A DNA stretch of 64,000 nucleotides from CATQHL01 sp965204655. Lineage in GTDB: Bacteria; Actinomycetota; Acidimicrobiia; Acidimicrobiales; CATQHL01. Within the stretch, counting starts at the first letter, position 1, and the number at the start of each line of letters is the position of its first letter. Position numbers and translations under genes: made by a program. The notes under the pieces were generated by a model. The model ran no database searches. It saw nothing but the letters and a program-made list of their open reading frames with translations, and was not told where the DNA came from. Shown in pieces: positions 35,889 to 44,492 of the stretch. The stretch lies in contig OZ241998.1 of the NCBI GenBank assembly GCA_965204655.1, positions 1,736,001 to 1,800,000 of the forward strand, written 5' to 3'.

Positions 35889-37010
35889 TCACACTACTCG
35901 CACTGGCATGAGTAAATAAAGAAAATCACTCTCGTCTTCTTTGTCCCCCTCTTTGTCATTCTCTTCCTGCAATAATGCTGGCTTAAGAGCGTCGGCAGTC
36001 AACAAAGTGATTTTTTCGGACTCCAGAACCTTGACTCCATCATTGAGATATTCAGCGTTGAACGCAATCAAAAGATCTTCCCCCTCGTAACTCATGTTTT
36101 CAATGATGGCTCTTGCTTCACCTACTTCCGTAGTGGAAGACAAAGTAAGTGAACCTTCTTTCATATTAATTCTAATTGGGGTGTCTGAATCTCCAACCAA
36201 GCGTACGCGCCTTATGGCATCAAGCATTTCCGAACGATCGGCCACGAGTTTATTCGGATGATCTGTTGGGATCAGACCTTCATAACTCGGAAACTCTCCA
36301 TTAATTAAACGAGTAGTAACAGTGATGTCTTCTAGATCAAATACCGCTGTACTCTCGTCTAAACGGAGTATTAATTCCTCAGAATGTTCAATCAGCTTAG
36401 TGATCTCATCAAGAGCACGCGAAGGAACGATTACATCTTCTTCGTTAACGTCAATTGCCAAATTGCTTAAATAGCTAAGCCCCAAGCGATAGGAATCAGT
36501 CGCAACTAGGCGCAGATCAGCATCTTTCGTAGCGAGCAAGACACCCGTCAGAATGGGGCGTGAATCATCTTTTCTAGCAGCCGGAATAACCTGCTTCAGG
36601 CCTTCAACGAACTCGGCAGTCTTCAAACTGACAGGTTCAGCTTCCACAACTGGAACTTCAACGTAGTCACTAGTAGCCATGGCCTTCACGATGAACTCCG
36701 ATTTATTATCGGCAGACTCAATCACTACGTTCTGCTCGGAGAGTTCCACATCCACTCCACCAGGTGGCAGAGACCTGATTACTTCTACAAACAGCTTCGC
36801 AGGTACCAAGACCTCTCCACTCTCAAACCCTGTCACTTCCAGACGCGTTTGGATGGTCAAGTCCAAGTCGCTGCCAGTGACAGTCAAATGGTTACCGTCT
36901 AGCTCAAGCAACATGCCCTGATAAATGAAAGAGTGACCTGCTTTTGAAGTCGCTCTGCTGGCATATCCGATTGCTCTCGCAAGGCTAGCTTGCTCACATC
37001 GAAATTTCAC
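35889..37010 (-). CDS. dnaN: DNA polymerase III beta subunit (sliding clamp)
   Basis: Ring-shaped processivity clamp. 373 residues with three repeated domains; N-terminus MKFRCEQASLARAIGYASRA, C-terminus YLLMPVRVV, typical of the family. GTG start at 37010, with AAAGGAG upstream. An acidic insertion (ENDKEGDKEDES) precedes the last strand. The gene is less GC-rich than recF and gyrB. The oriC candidate lies directly upstream. Confidence 0.97.
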   Translation of the reverse strand: MKFRCEQASLARAIGYASRATSKAGHSFIYQGMLLELDGNHLTVTGSDLDLTIQTRLEVTGFESGEVLVPAKLFVEVIRSLPPGGVDVELSEQNVVIESADNKSEFIVKAMATSDYVEVPVVEAEPVSLKTAEFVEGLKQVIPAARKDDSRPILTGVLLATKDADLRLVATDSYRLGLSYLSNLAIDVNEEDVIVPSRALDEITKLIEHSEELILRLDESTAVFDLEDITVTTRLINGEFPSYEGLIPTDHPNKLVADRSEMLDAIRRVRLVGDSDTPIRINMKEGSLTLSSTTEVGEARAIIENMSYEGEDLLIAFNAEYLNDGVKVLESEKITLLTADALKPALLQEENDKEGDKEDESDFLYLLMPVRVV

Positions 37011-37254
37011 AGGTTTCTCCTTTCACTATTTGTTGTATGTATAAAATTAGTTGTAGTTATAGGGCTTGTTAATTGTGAATCAATCGGCGATATCCCTGCT
37101 AGGGATTGGTATTTCTGGTGTGGATTGTTCACGGAGTTACTCAGTGCCCTCTTTGAGACTTGATTTGCGTGGTGAATTTCTGCCGCAATGGTCAAACCCT
37201 GTCAATAGTTTGTTCACAGGGTTATTCCCGTCTGTGAAAATATTTGCCGGGAGC
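37011..37254. other. Candidate chromosomal replication origin (oriC) between dnaN and dnaA
   Basis: 244 bases. Near-consensus DnaA boxes (TTWTNCACA) include TTGTTCACA at 37210-37218, TTGTTCACG at 37125-37133 and TGATTCACA (minus strand, 37074-37082), each with one or two mismatches. Looser matches are at 37119-37127 and 37233-37241. An AT-rich stretch at about 37025-37080 could be the unwinding element. The dnaA/dnaN location and strand switch at rpmH agree with an origin. A strand-composition (GC-skew) calculation was not possible. Confidence 0.6.
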
Positions 37255-38694
37255 TTATGCCGCCAAGTCATCGGAAGCGCCCCCAAATCTGTTTCTGATC
37301 ATCCGACTTAGCTGGGCCACCATTCGATAGACTTCTTGCTTCTCTGTCATCTGCTTTTTGATTTTTGTGGTTGCGTGTAAAACGGTGGTGTGGTCTCGCC
37401 CGCCGAACTTTTCGGCGATTGCTGGGAAGCTAAGATCTGTCAGTTCTCGTATCAGGTACATTGCTGTGTGTCTTGCCTGGACGACTGGCTGGCGGCGGGT
37501 TACTCCAGTTATGTCGTGAATGGGAATGTGGAAATAGTCTGAGCAGGTTTTTAGTATGTCGTCTGGTTTGATTGAACTTTGGAACGAGGATGGGAATAGA
37601 TCTTCGAGCTGCTCCTGTGCTTCTAATATTGATATTTTTCTATTATTGAGTGACGCATAGGCGCATACTCGATTCAAAGCTCCCGTTAATTCACGAATAT
37701 TGTTTGGAACTTGTTCTGCAATGTAGAGAAGTATTTCTTTGCTCACACGTTGACTGTCCGCCTTACTTATCCTATGTTCCAGAATTGCCAGGCGAGTTTC
37801 AATATCAGGAGGCTGAACATCGGTGATAAGACCCATTTGAAAGCGACTTTTTAATCTGCTTTCAATAGTCGGAATCTCGGCAGGGAGGCAGTCCGAGGTT
37901 AGGACTATTTGATTATCCAGTTCATAGAGAGCGTTGAACGTAAAAAAGAATTCCGATTGCAGCGTTTCTTTCTTTGCTAAGAATTGGACATCGTCAAATA
38001 AGAGAACGTCTGCTTTTCGGTAGCGTTCTTTGAATTCGTACAGTTGTTTTGTTCTGATTGCTTGTACAAATTCGTTCATGAATGATTCAGTTGGAATAAG
38101 GTAGACAAGAAGCGTGGGATAGTGGTCTTGAACATAATTGGCTATCGCACCTAGGAGGTGAGTTTTTCCGAGTCCAGTGCCTCCGTAGATGTAGAGGGGG
38201 TTATAGGCCTCTCCCGGTTCTTCGGCTACTCGGAGAGCGGCGGCGTGGGTGAAGTAGTTGGAAGGTCCGCTGACGAATTTTTCAAATGTAAATTGGGGGT
38301 TGATCTTTGATTTGGCTGAGGGTTCGACCTTGGGCGTCGCTGCCCGATGCATGTCAGAAGTCGGTGCGCCGTGGCCGTCGCCGTGAGGAATGGTCAATTC
38401 CGGATAGTCATCATCGTCCATTTCTTCGACGATTTCAACGTTGATAATCAGGGAGTCGAGCGCTCCCATTGAGACTGCTTCTAGTTCATCGGCGATCAGG
38501 GGGGCGAAGCGGCGTTCCAGCTTTTCCTTGATGAAGGGGTTCGGGACGCTGACGATGAGGCTGGCGCTCTGGATGGCTTGAGGGATGACGTTCTTGAAGG
38601 TGGACTGCCAGACCATGTCCGAGACCTGCTCCTTGATGGTGGTGGCGCATTCGTTCCAGATGTCTGCGGGGTGCTGGGGGACTGGCTCGTTCAA
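37255..38694 (-). CDS. dnaA: Chromosomal replication initiator DnaA
   Basis: 479 residues. Domain I (about 1-85) binds helicase; a short linker follows; domain III has the Walker A YGGTGLGKTHLL, Walker B LLFDDVQFLAKKET and SRLKSRFQMGLITDV arginine region. Domain IV ends with the DnaA-box recognition signature FGGRDHTTVLHATTKIK. ATG 38694. It is transcribed toward dnaN across the oriC candidate, as in most Gram-positive bacteria. Confidence 0.98.
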   Translation of the reverse strand: MNEPVPQHPADIWNECATTIKEQVSDMVWQSTFKNVIPQAIQSASLIVSVPNPFIKEKLERRFAPLIADELEAVSMGALDSLIINVEIVEEMDDDDYPELTIPHGDGHGAPTSDMHRAATPKVEPSAKSKINPQFTFEKFVSGPSNYFTHAAALRVAEEPGEAYNPLYIYGGTGLGKTHLLGAIANYVQDHYPTLLVYLIPTESFMNEFVQAIRTKQLYEFKERYRKADVLLFDDVQFLAKKETLQSEFFFTFNALYELDNQIVLTSDCLPAEIPTIESRLKSRFQMGLITDVQPPDIETRLAILEHRISKADSQRVSKEILLYIAEQVPNNIRELTGALNRVCAYASLNNRKISILEAQEQLEDLFPSSFQSSIKPDDILKTCSDYFHIPIHDITGVTRRQPVVQARHTAMYLIRELTDLSFPAIAEKFGGRDHTTVLHATTKIKKQMTEKQEVYRMVAQLSRMIRNRFGGASDDLAA

Positions 38695-39021
38695 GGGAGG
38701 CTTCTTTCTCTTGGTGCTCGTGACTGCGTAGCAGTCTTACCACACGGTTCTAAATTTTGCTGGCGGGCGAAGCGGTGGTGCGGGAAGGTCGCCTCTGGCT
38801 TTCCGGAAAATCTACACGCCTGAAAAAAATTCGCAAGCCGTTTTTGGCAGCAATTCGCAATTGCTTGCTCGGCCATGTGTTGCGGTCGCCGGTGTCAGCC
38901 TCTAGCGTCAATCTGTTAGCAGAGTTCCGGGCAGCCCCTTCGTGCGCCCGTCCGTCCGGAACGCCGCAAGTGCTTAGATTTACGGGAGTTCGGGCGAAGT
39001 CTGGAATGAGGAGGATTACGA
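38695..39021. promoter_or_regulatory. Divergent region between dnaA and rpmH
   Basis: 327 bases without a gene that I can support; the open plus-strand frame across it is only the upstream extension of rnpA. It should hold the promoters of dnaA and of the rpmH operon. AATTCGCAAGCC-like symmetry occurs near 38826-38862. No clear DnaA boxes. Confidence 0.45.
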
Positions 39022-39156
39022 GTGAAGCGAACGTATCAACCAAAAGTGCGCCGTCGGGCGCGTCGCCACGGCTTTCGCCGCCGTATGAGCAGTCGAGGCG
39101 GCCGAGCAATCCTGCGCGACCGGCGCCGCCGGGGACGCAAGAGGCTGTCGGCCTGA
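39022..39156 (+). CDS. rpmH: 50S ribosomal protein L34
   Basis: 44 residues, very basic: starts [18 protein letters not shown], ends GRKRLSA, the L34 pattern. GTG start at 39022 preceded by AGGAGG at 39008-39013. Easily overlooked because it is short and lies within a longer open frame of rnpA. Its stop overlaps the CTG that starts rnpA. Confidence 0.96.
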   Translation: MKRTYQPKVRRRARRHGFRRRMSSRGGRAILRDRRRRGRKRLSA

Positions 39157-39518
39157 TCTGGCGTATCCGGACTTCCTCCACTTTCAAGGAACTCCGTCTG
39201 CATGGGACGATCCTGCGGCAGGGGCCTTTGGAGTTCTGTTATCAGACGGACGGGCGTGCTCTTCCGCCTAGGGTGGCATTTGCCGTCGGGCGCCGTGTGG
39301 GCTCGGCCGTGTTGAGAAACCGACTGCGCCGCCGTCTCCGGGAGATTCTCAGACGCCTGTCCAGTGCCAACCCAGATTCGTTTCCCAGCGGGGACTACCT
39401 TGTTCGGGTGTCTCCCGCGGCGGCGTCGTTAAGTTGGTCGGACTTGGAACTGCTCGCCGCCAGGGCGCTTGCGGAGATCGTTCAGGGGCGGGACGCTCAA
39501 GAGAAGGACGCTAGGTGA
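39153..39518 (+). CDS. rnpA: Ribonuclease P protein component
   Basis: 121 residues. Binds the RNase P RNA for tRNA 5' processing. Visible: [14 protein letters not shown] at the N-terminus, [29 protein letters not shown] (the RNR signature). There is no ATG, GTG or TTG near the N-terminus; CTG 39153 directly before [10 protein letters not shown] overlaps the rpmH stop as CTGA and gives the expected length. The next gene, yidD, overlaps its stop (GTGA). Confidence 0.93.
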   Translation: MIWRIRTSSTFKELRLHGTILRQGPLEFCYQTDGRALPPRVAFAVGRRVGSAVLRNRLRRRLREILRRLSSANPDSFPSGDYLVRVSPAAASLSWSDLELLAARALAEIVQGRDAQEKDAR

Positions 39519-39829
39519 GGTTGCCTTCCAGAATTTTGCTGGCTCTGATCCGTTCGTACCAAGCTTTCAGCGCCGGTACGCTGCCCCGATGCCGCTTCCT
39601 GCCTACCTGTTCTGCTTACGCTGCCGAAGCAATTGGGACGCACGGCGCCGCCCGCGGAACTTGGTACGCGGTGCGCCGCTTGGCCAAGTGCCGCCCGCTC
39701 GGCCCATTCGGACATGATCCCGTGCCTTCTCCTAGAGGTCTTTCGCAGAAATCTTCGCTTGAAGGGGATGCTCGGATGGTGAAGTGTCAGCCGCCTCTCG
39801 GTCGGCCAACTCCTTTTAGACGGATCTAG
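39515..39829 (+). CDS. yidD: Membrane protein insertion efficiency factor YidD
   Basis: 104 residues. Core: [33 protein letters not shown], with conserved Cys, then [17 protein letters not shown]. Supports YidC-dependent insertion. The C-terminal 30 residues extend beyond the usual YidD end. GTG 39515 overlaps the rnpA stop; yidC starts 15 bases later. Confidence 0.94.
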   Translation: MRLPSRILLALIRSYQAFSAGTLPRCRFLPTCSAYAAEAIGTHGAARGTWYAVRRLAKCRPLGPFGHDPVPSPRGLSQKSSLEGDARMVKCQPPLGRPTPFRRI

Positions 39830-39844
39830 GCGAATAGTCCATTC

Positions 39845-41029
39845 ATGGCAATCTTCAATCCACTATTTGACGCCGGGGCCTGGGCTCTCGCCTTCTTCTA
39901 CAGCTTCTGGCCTAGCTATGCGGGAGCGATCGTCCTGCTGACCGTCTGCGTTATGACGCTTCTGACGCCTATAACGATTAGAAGCACGAAGTCAATGCTG
40001 GCCATGCGCAAGCTGCAGCCGCAGGTCAAACGGCTTCAGGCGGAATTTCGTCACGACCGCCAGCGCCTGAACGAGGAAATGATGGCGCTTTATCGATCCA
40101 ACAACGTGAATCCTCTAGGGGGTTGCTTGCCTCTGCTCATGCAGTCCCCAGTTTTTATAGTCCTTTTTTGGCTGCTGCGGGGTTTGGCTAGGCGAACCTC
40201 CAATCTGGGTCACCACGCCGCCGCAGCGGCGGCGGGTGCCGCGAGGGCGGACGGCCAGCTGGCCTTGGTGGATGCGCCAAAATTGAACTTCAATCCGGAT
40301 TATCTGAATGCAGACAGCCAGCTTTACAAGGATCTTGTAGCGACCAACGAGATGCGGTCTTGGGGTCTAGATCTTGCCGAGACCGCTGGTTCCGCCATTT
40401 CGTCTGGTTTCGTCCGAGGCCTCCCCTACATTGGATTGATTCTGTTGGTGGCGTTGCTGGGTTACTACCAGCAACGTCAGATCAGCGGGCGGAGTTCCAG
40501 TCTGCCTCAGACGCCGCAGGCTCGATTGATGATGAAGGTCATTCCCATCATCCTTCCTGTGATTTCCTTCGGTCTGCCCGCTGGCTTGGTGGTCTACTAC
40601 GTGGCGCAGAGTTTCATTCGCATAGGTCAGCAGGCGTTTATTACAAGAAAGTTCTATAAGCCCGGGACCGATGAAGAACCCGGAAGCGAAAACGAGGCGG
40701 GCGAAGACGTCGTTTCTCCAGCACCTGACGAAGAACCCTCAGGCGGTTTGGGGGAGAGACTGGGTCTTTCTAAGCCGCCAGACCCGTATCGTCATGGGAG
40801 GATCCGTCCCGTGAGCGGGCCGCCTCCCAAGCCTAAGCCCAAGCCCCCAGCGGTGAAGACTCCTCCTCCGCCGCCGAAGCCAGTTCCCGAAAAACAGCAA
40901 CCGAAGAAGAAGCCCAAAGAGAGTTCCAGAAAACGCAAGAAGAAAAATGAACCGCCCCCGAAACCCACTTCAAGCCGAGTGACTCCAAAGGGCGCGCAGC
41001 AGCGTAGAAGCAAAAAACGAAGAAGGTAG
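39845..41029 (+). CDS. yidC: Membrane protein insertase YidC
   Basis: 394 residues. Inserts membrane proteins, alone or with SecYEG. Five-helix core: first helix at about 12-30, the hairpin with MLAMRKLQPQVKRLQ, then NPLGGCLPLLMQSPVFIVLFWLL, and the last helices near 195-215 and 228-250. There is no large periplasmic domain, typical of Gram-positive forms. The last 110 residues are a very basic Pro/Lys/Arg-rich tail (PKPKPKPP, KKKPKESSRKRKKK), which probably contacts ribosomes. Confidence 0.96.
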   Translation: MAIFNPLFDAGAWALAFFYSFWPSYAGAIVLLTVCVMTLLTPITIRSTKSMLAMRKLQPQVKRLQAEFRHDRQRLNEEMMALYRSNNVNPLGGCLPLLMQSPVFIVLFWLLRGLARRTSNLGHHAAAAAAGAARADGQLALVDAPKLNFNPDYLNADSQLYKDLVATNEMRSWGLDLAETAGSAISSGFVRGLPYIGLILLVALLGYYQQRQISGRSSSLPQTPQARLMMKVIPIILPVISFGLPAGLVVYYVAQSFIRIGQQAFITRKFYKPGTDEEPGSENEAGEDVVSPAPDEEPSGGLGERLGLSKPPDPYRHGRIRPVSGPPPKPKPKPPAVKTPPPPPKPVPEKQQPKKKPKESSRKRKKKNEPPPKPTSSRVTPKGAQQRRSKKRRR

Positions 41030-41036
41030 ATAAATT

Positions 41037-41891
41037 ATGGAATGGATAGTTGTCGAAGCCATCACGGTGGAAGTAGCCAAGGAGTTGGCGCTTGATCAGC
41101 TAGGAGTAGATGAGAACGAGGCCGAGTTTGAGATAATTGCGGAACCCAGCACAAGTTTGCTAGGTATACGTAAGAGGAAGGCTCAGGTACGAGCGCGTAT
41201 TGCTCCCCGTCCTGCTCCAGAATATAGAAAGGGGCGGTTTCGGAAACAAAGAGGGCAGAGTTTGAAGTCTCGCCAGTCTTCGTTTGAAGCAAAAAACAAT
41301 ACAAAGCGGTCTTCTGCCAGGACGCAGTCCTCAGGGAAAACGAAGGATGAGCGAACTAGTACTACTGGAAAACCAAAAAACAGCCGAGAAAGGAAGACGA
41401 TGACCGAGGTAAATGATGACGGAGTAATGCAAGACACCGAGCAACAGAAAGTTGCTCGATCTTTTGTAGAAGGGGCGGTGCATGCGTTTGATCCGCAGGC
41501 CGTCGTTAACGTTTCTAGTCGGGAAGGAATTTTGCACTTAGACGTAGAAAGCAATGATCCCGGTCTGATGATTGGATCTAAAGGAGCCACGCTTGCAGCT
41601 CTGGAGGACTTGTTGCATGTATGCATACGGCGAAGCGCTCGCGGGCGCAGGTACTCGAGAGTGCGGCTGGACATAGGCGGTTATCGGAGATTGCGAAAGG
41701 AACGTTTGGAGGACTTCGCTAGAAAGATCGCAAGAGAAGTTTGCGAGGTTGGCGAAGCTATTGCCTTTGAGCCGATGAATTCTTTGGAGAGAAAAATCGT
41801 TCATGACGCCGCTATGCAGATTGACGGGGTTCAGACCCGATCCGAAGGCGAAGATCCTCGCCGACGTGTGGTAGTGTTCCCGGTTGACTAA
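41037..41891 (+). CDS. jag: Jag/KhpB RNA-binding protein
   Basis: 284 residues. Order: Jag N-terminal domain (WIVVEAITVEVAKELAL, STSLLGIRKRKAQVRAR), a charged low-complexity linker (about 60-125), KH domain with the GLMIGSKGATLAALEDLL loop, and R3H domain ending MNSLERKIVHDAA. Such proteins bind RNA and influence cell shape and division. It lies 7 bases after yidC, the common arrangement. Confidence 0.95.
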   Translation: MEWIVVEAITVEVAKELALDQLGVDENEAEFEIIAEPSTSLLGIRKRKAQVRARIAPRPAPEYRKGRFRKQRGQSLKSRQSSFEAKNNTKRSSARTQSSGKTKDERTSTTGKPKNSRERKTMTEVNDDGVMQDTEQQKVARSFVEGAVHAFDPQAVVNVSSREGILHLDVESNDPGLMIGSKGATLAALEDLLHVCIRRSARGRRYSRVRLDIGGYRRLRKERLEDFARKIAREVCEVGEAIAFEPMNSLERKIVHDAAMQIDGVQTRSEGEDPRRRVVVFPVD

Positions 41892-41903
41892 CCGAGTGCG
41901 CAG

Positions 41904-42466
41904 GTGAATTCCGACGAATCGGCGTTATGTAGAGTTTTTGAACGAGCTCAGAAGCTTGGCCTTATAGGTCGTTCGACCACTCCTGAGAAGGAGATAGAGC
42001 ATGCGGACGGATTAGGGAGATGCTTGGGTGATGCTGGGGGATCTTTTTGCCTTGACTTGGGCACGGGCGCTGGTCTCCCCGGCCTCGTTCTGGCGTGTCG
42101 TTGGCTGGGTACATCGTGGACTCTGTTAGACAGACGAACGCGCTGCGGGGATTTCTTGGATTGGGCAACGGTCGTTCTAGGGATTGAAGATCGGGTTGAA
42201 GTCTTGGTGCAGGAAGCCCGCTTGGCGGTCAGGTCTTTGTCGCAAAGCTTTGACTTGCTGGTTGCTCGTGCTTTCGGGCCTCCGATGAAAACGGCGGAAG
42301 CAGCGGTCGGCTTTATGAATCCGATGCTCGACTTATCATCACCGAACCTGAACGCCCCGACTTCAACAGATGGCCGCTCGAGCGCCTGCGCACGATAGGC
42401 TTGTCATTGCGAACCCGCCATGAAGGCCAGCCCGCGTTTGTGGAACTGCGCCGCCTTCGGCAATAG
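41904..42466 (+). pseudogene. rsmG: 16S rRNA 7-methylguanosine methyltransferase RsmG, frameshifted
   Basis: RsmG methylates G527 of 16S rRNA. The SAM site FCLDLGTGAGLPGLVLA and LLDRRTRCGDFLDW are intact. Near 42323 the frame breaks: reading continues as a short unrelated tail to a stop at 42398. Shifting the frame there restores the family C-terminus (IITEPERPDFNRWP to VELRRLRQ) ending at 42466. One extra G in the string CCGATG would give an unbroken protein of normal length (about 187 residues). It is either a true single-base deletion or a sequence error. Loss of RsmG in other bacteria gives low-level streptomycin resistance. Confidence 0.82.
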
Positions 42467-42529
42467 GGGGATACTGCTTGGGGATAATTTGTGGAAAACC
42501 TGCTTATAATGTTTTCCTGCATATCAAAA

Positions 42530-42545
42530 TGTTTCACGTGAAACA
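42530..42545. other. parS centromere site
   Basis: TGTTTCACGTGAAACA, a perfect 16-base palindrome identical to the canonical parS consensus bound by ParB. It lies between rsmG and parA, about 5 kb from the oriC candidate. It is the only full copy I noticed in the window. Confidence 0.95.
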
Positions 42546-42689
42546 TTTTGTCTTGCTTATTTGTTCGTTGCTAAAATTTATATTTACTTGGGATTGGACA
42601 TGATCAATTCCAAATTGGGTATTGACAATCTCGTCTTCGTGCGAGAAAATAGTCCCTGGAAAGGGCGCAACAAGGGAGGAGTTTCATTG

Positions 42690-43469
42690 ATGGCAAAATC
42701 AAAGAAATCCCAGGCCAGAATGCTGGCAGTCGCTAATCAAAAGGGTGGCGTAGGGAAGACCACAACTACGATCAACCTAGCCGACTGTCTCGCCGACCGC
42801 GGCAACAGGGTGCTGATCGTAGACTGCGACCCGCAAGCCAACGCAACGACGGGTATAGGAATCGATCCGCGAAGCGTGGCTTCTTCAACCTACGACGTGA
42901 TCGTTGACGGTAAGCCTTTGCTGGATAGCGTCATTTCCACTTCTTATGAGAATCTGTGGATTTTGCCTTCAAACTTGGATCTTGCTGGAGCGGAAATAGA
43001 GCTTCAGTCCGCTTTCAACAGGGAGCGGCGTCTTCAGACGGCGCTGAGTGAGGCGGTGGAAGAGTTTGATTACATTTTCGTTGACTGCCTTCCTTCGCTG
43101 GGCTTGTTGGCGGTCAATGCCTTGACGGCCGTCAAGGAGATATTGGTCCCCATTCAGTGCGAGTATTACGCTCTTGAAGGTTTGATGCAGCTCAAGATGC
43201 ATATAGCCCAGGTTCGCCGTTACCTCAATTCCGACCTGGAGTTGGCGATGATGGTTCTAGTAATGTACGACAGCCGTACGAAACTGTCTTTGCAGGTAGC
43301 GAAGGAAGTCTGCACACAATTTGGAGATATCGTAGCGAAAGTGAAGATTCCGCGTTCAGTTCGGCTGGCCGAAGCTCCTTCGCATGGAGCGCCGATCAGG
43401 GTTCACGCCCCGAAGTCAACTGCAGCACTTGCTTACCGTCTACTAGCAGAGGAGTTTGAATCCAGATGA
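42690..43469 (+). CDS. parA: Chromosome-partitioning ATPase ParA
   Basis: 259 residues from ATG 42690, chosen because AGGGAGGA lies 9 bases before it; the longer open frame upstream to 42561 is not ParA-like. Deviant Walker A: VANQKGGVGKTTTTINLA; then LIVDCDPQANATTGIG and DYIFVDCLPSLGLLAVNAL. ParA gradients move ParB-parS complexes after replication. parB overlaps the stop. Confidence 0.97.
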   Translation: MAKSKKSQARMLAVANQKGGVGKTTTTINLADCLADRGNRVLIVDCDPQANATTGIGIDPRSVASSTYDVIVDGKPLLDSVISTSYENLWILPSNLDLAGAEIELQSAFNRERRLQTALSEAVEEFDYIFVDCLPSLGLLAVNALTAVKEILVPIQCEYYALEGLMQLKMHIAQVRRYLNSDLELAMMVLVMYDSRTKLSLQVAKEVCTQFGDIVAKVKIPRSVRLAEAPSHGAPIRVHAPKSTAALAYRLLAEEFESR

Positions 43470-44365
43470 AAAGTACACAACGCGGCCTCGGACGCGGAAT
43501 CAGAGCGCTCATACCTGAGGACGGAACAGTGAACTTCGGTTCATATCGGGAACTGGGGCTATCGAGCATCGTTCCAAATAGTCATCAGCCCCGTGAAGTC
43601 TTTGATGAGGAATCTCTAGAAGGCTTGGTTGCTTCGGTGAGCCAACTCGGCGTGCTCCAACCCATCTTGGTCAGGCAGATTGACACTCAGAAGTTTGAGA
43701 TTATTGCTGGTGAGCGTCGCTGGCGCGCCGCCAAACGAGCCGGTTTAGAAACCATACCTGCTCTGATTAGAGACGCGGCCGATCAAAGATCTCTTGAGGA
43801 AGCGCTCGTTGAGAATCTCCAGAGAGATGACCTGAACCCCATAGAAGAGGCCTTGGCCTTCTCCCGACTGCAGGAATTTGGGTTAAAGCAATATGAGTTG
43901 GCCGAGAGGGTAGGTCGCAGCCGCTCGGCGATAGCCAACTCGCTGCGCTTGTTGCAGCTTTCTCCCAAAGTGCAAAAATTGCTGGTAGGCCAGGAAATCT
44001 CCCCCGGCCACGCCCGAGCGTTGCTTGCGGTGAAAGATGCCGACGCTCAGGTTTCCCTAGCTAGGAAAGCCTGCAAAGAAGAATGGACTGTAAGACAGTT
44101 GGAGTCCTGCATTAGAGAGGAATCAGGAACTTCATCATCAGAGCATGTCCCCGGGCGCAATAATGGCAAGGAGCCGCCCACACAAGGGAGGGATGCATCC
44201 GCAGTTTCAAAGCGCCCCGTTGTGATTGCCGAGCTTGAGAATCTACTTGCTGAATACCTTTCAACTTCCGTGGAAGTGGCGTTTGGCTCTAAGAAGCGCA
44301 AAATTACAGTGAATTTCGCCGACCTGGCCGATCTGGAGAGAATTTACCGCCAAATCGTTACATGA
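43466..44365 (+). CDS. parB: Chromosome-partitioning protein ParB
   Basis: 299 residues. CTP-dependent clamp on parS DNA. N-terminal domain with NSHQPREVFDEESLEGLV, QPILVRQ, GERRWRAAKRAG and ENLQRDDLNPIEEA; helix-turn-helix around VGRSRSAIANSLRLLQL; a low-complexity linker (about 215-250); C-terminal dimerisation domain. ATG 43466 overlaps the parA stop (ATGA). Confidence 0.97.
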   Translation: MKSTQRGLGRGIRALIPEDGTVNFGSYRELGLSSIVPNSHQPREVFDEESLEGLVASVSQLGVLQPILVRQIDTQKFEIIAGERRWRAAKRAGLETIPALIRDAADQRSLEEALVENLQRDDLNPIEEALAFSRLQEFGLKQYELAERVGRSRSAIANSLRLLQLSPKVQKLLVGQEISPGHARALLAVKDADAQVSLARKACKEEWTVRQLESCIREESGTSSSEHVPGRNNGKEPPTQGRDASAVSKRPVVIAELENLLAEYLSTSVEVAFGSKKRKITVNFADLADLERIYRQIVT

Positions 44366-44492
44366 ATCGGCGATTCCTGTTTGCGGGAACCTCGTAAGCT
44401 GCGGTGGTACGCGCATTGCCAGCGCCGTCTGGTCTGGTCAATTCAAAAAAGTAATTCAGATTGTGAACAAATCTGTGAAAAACTGCGTGGGG

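Noticed and set aside
38757..39152. Long open frame upstream of rnpA
   Set aside because: It runs through the rpmH gene in another frame and has no ribosome site; only the part from CTG 39153 is RnpA-like.
42561..42689. N-terminal extension of parA
   Set aside because: The stretch is unlike ParA, and a strong ribosome site lies just before ATG 42690.
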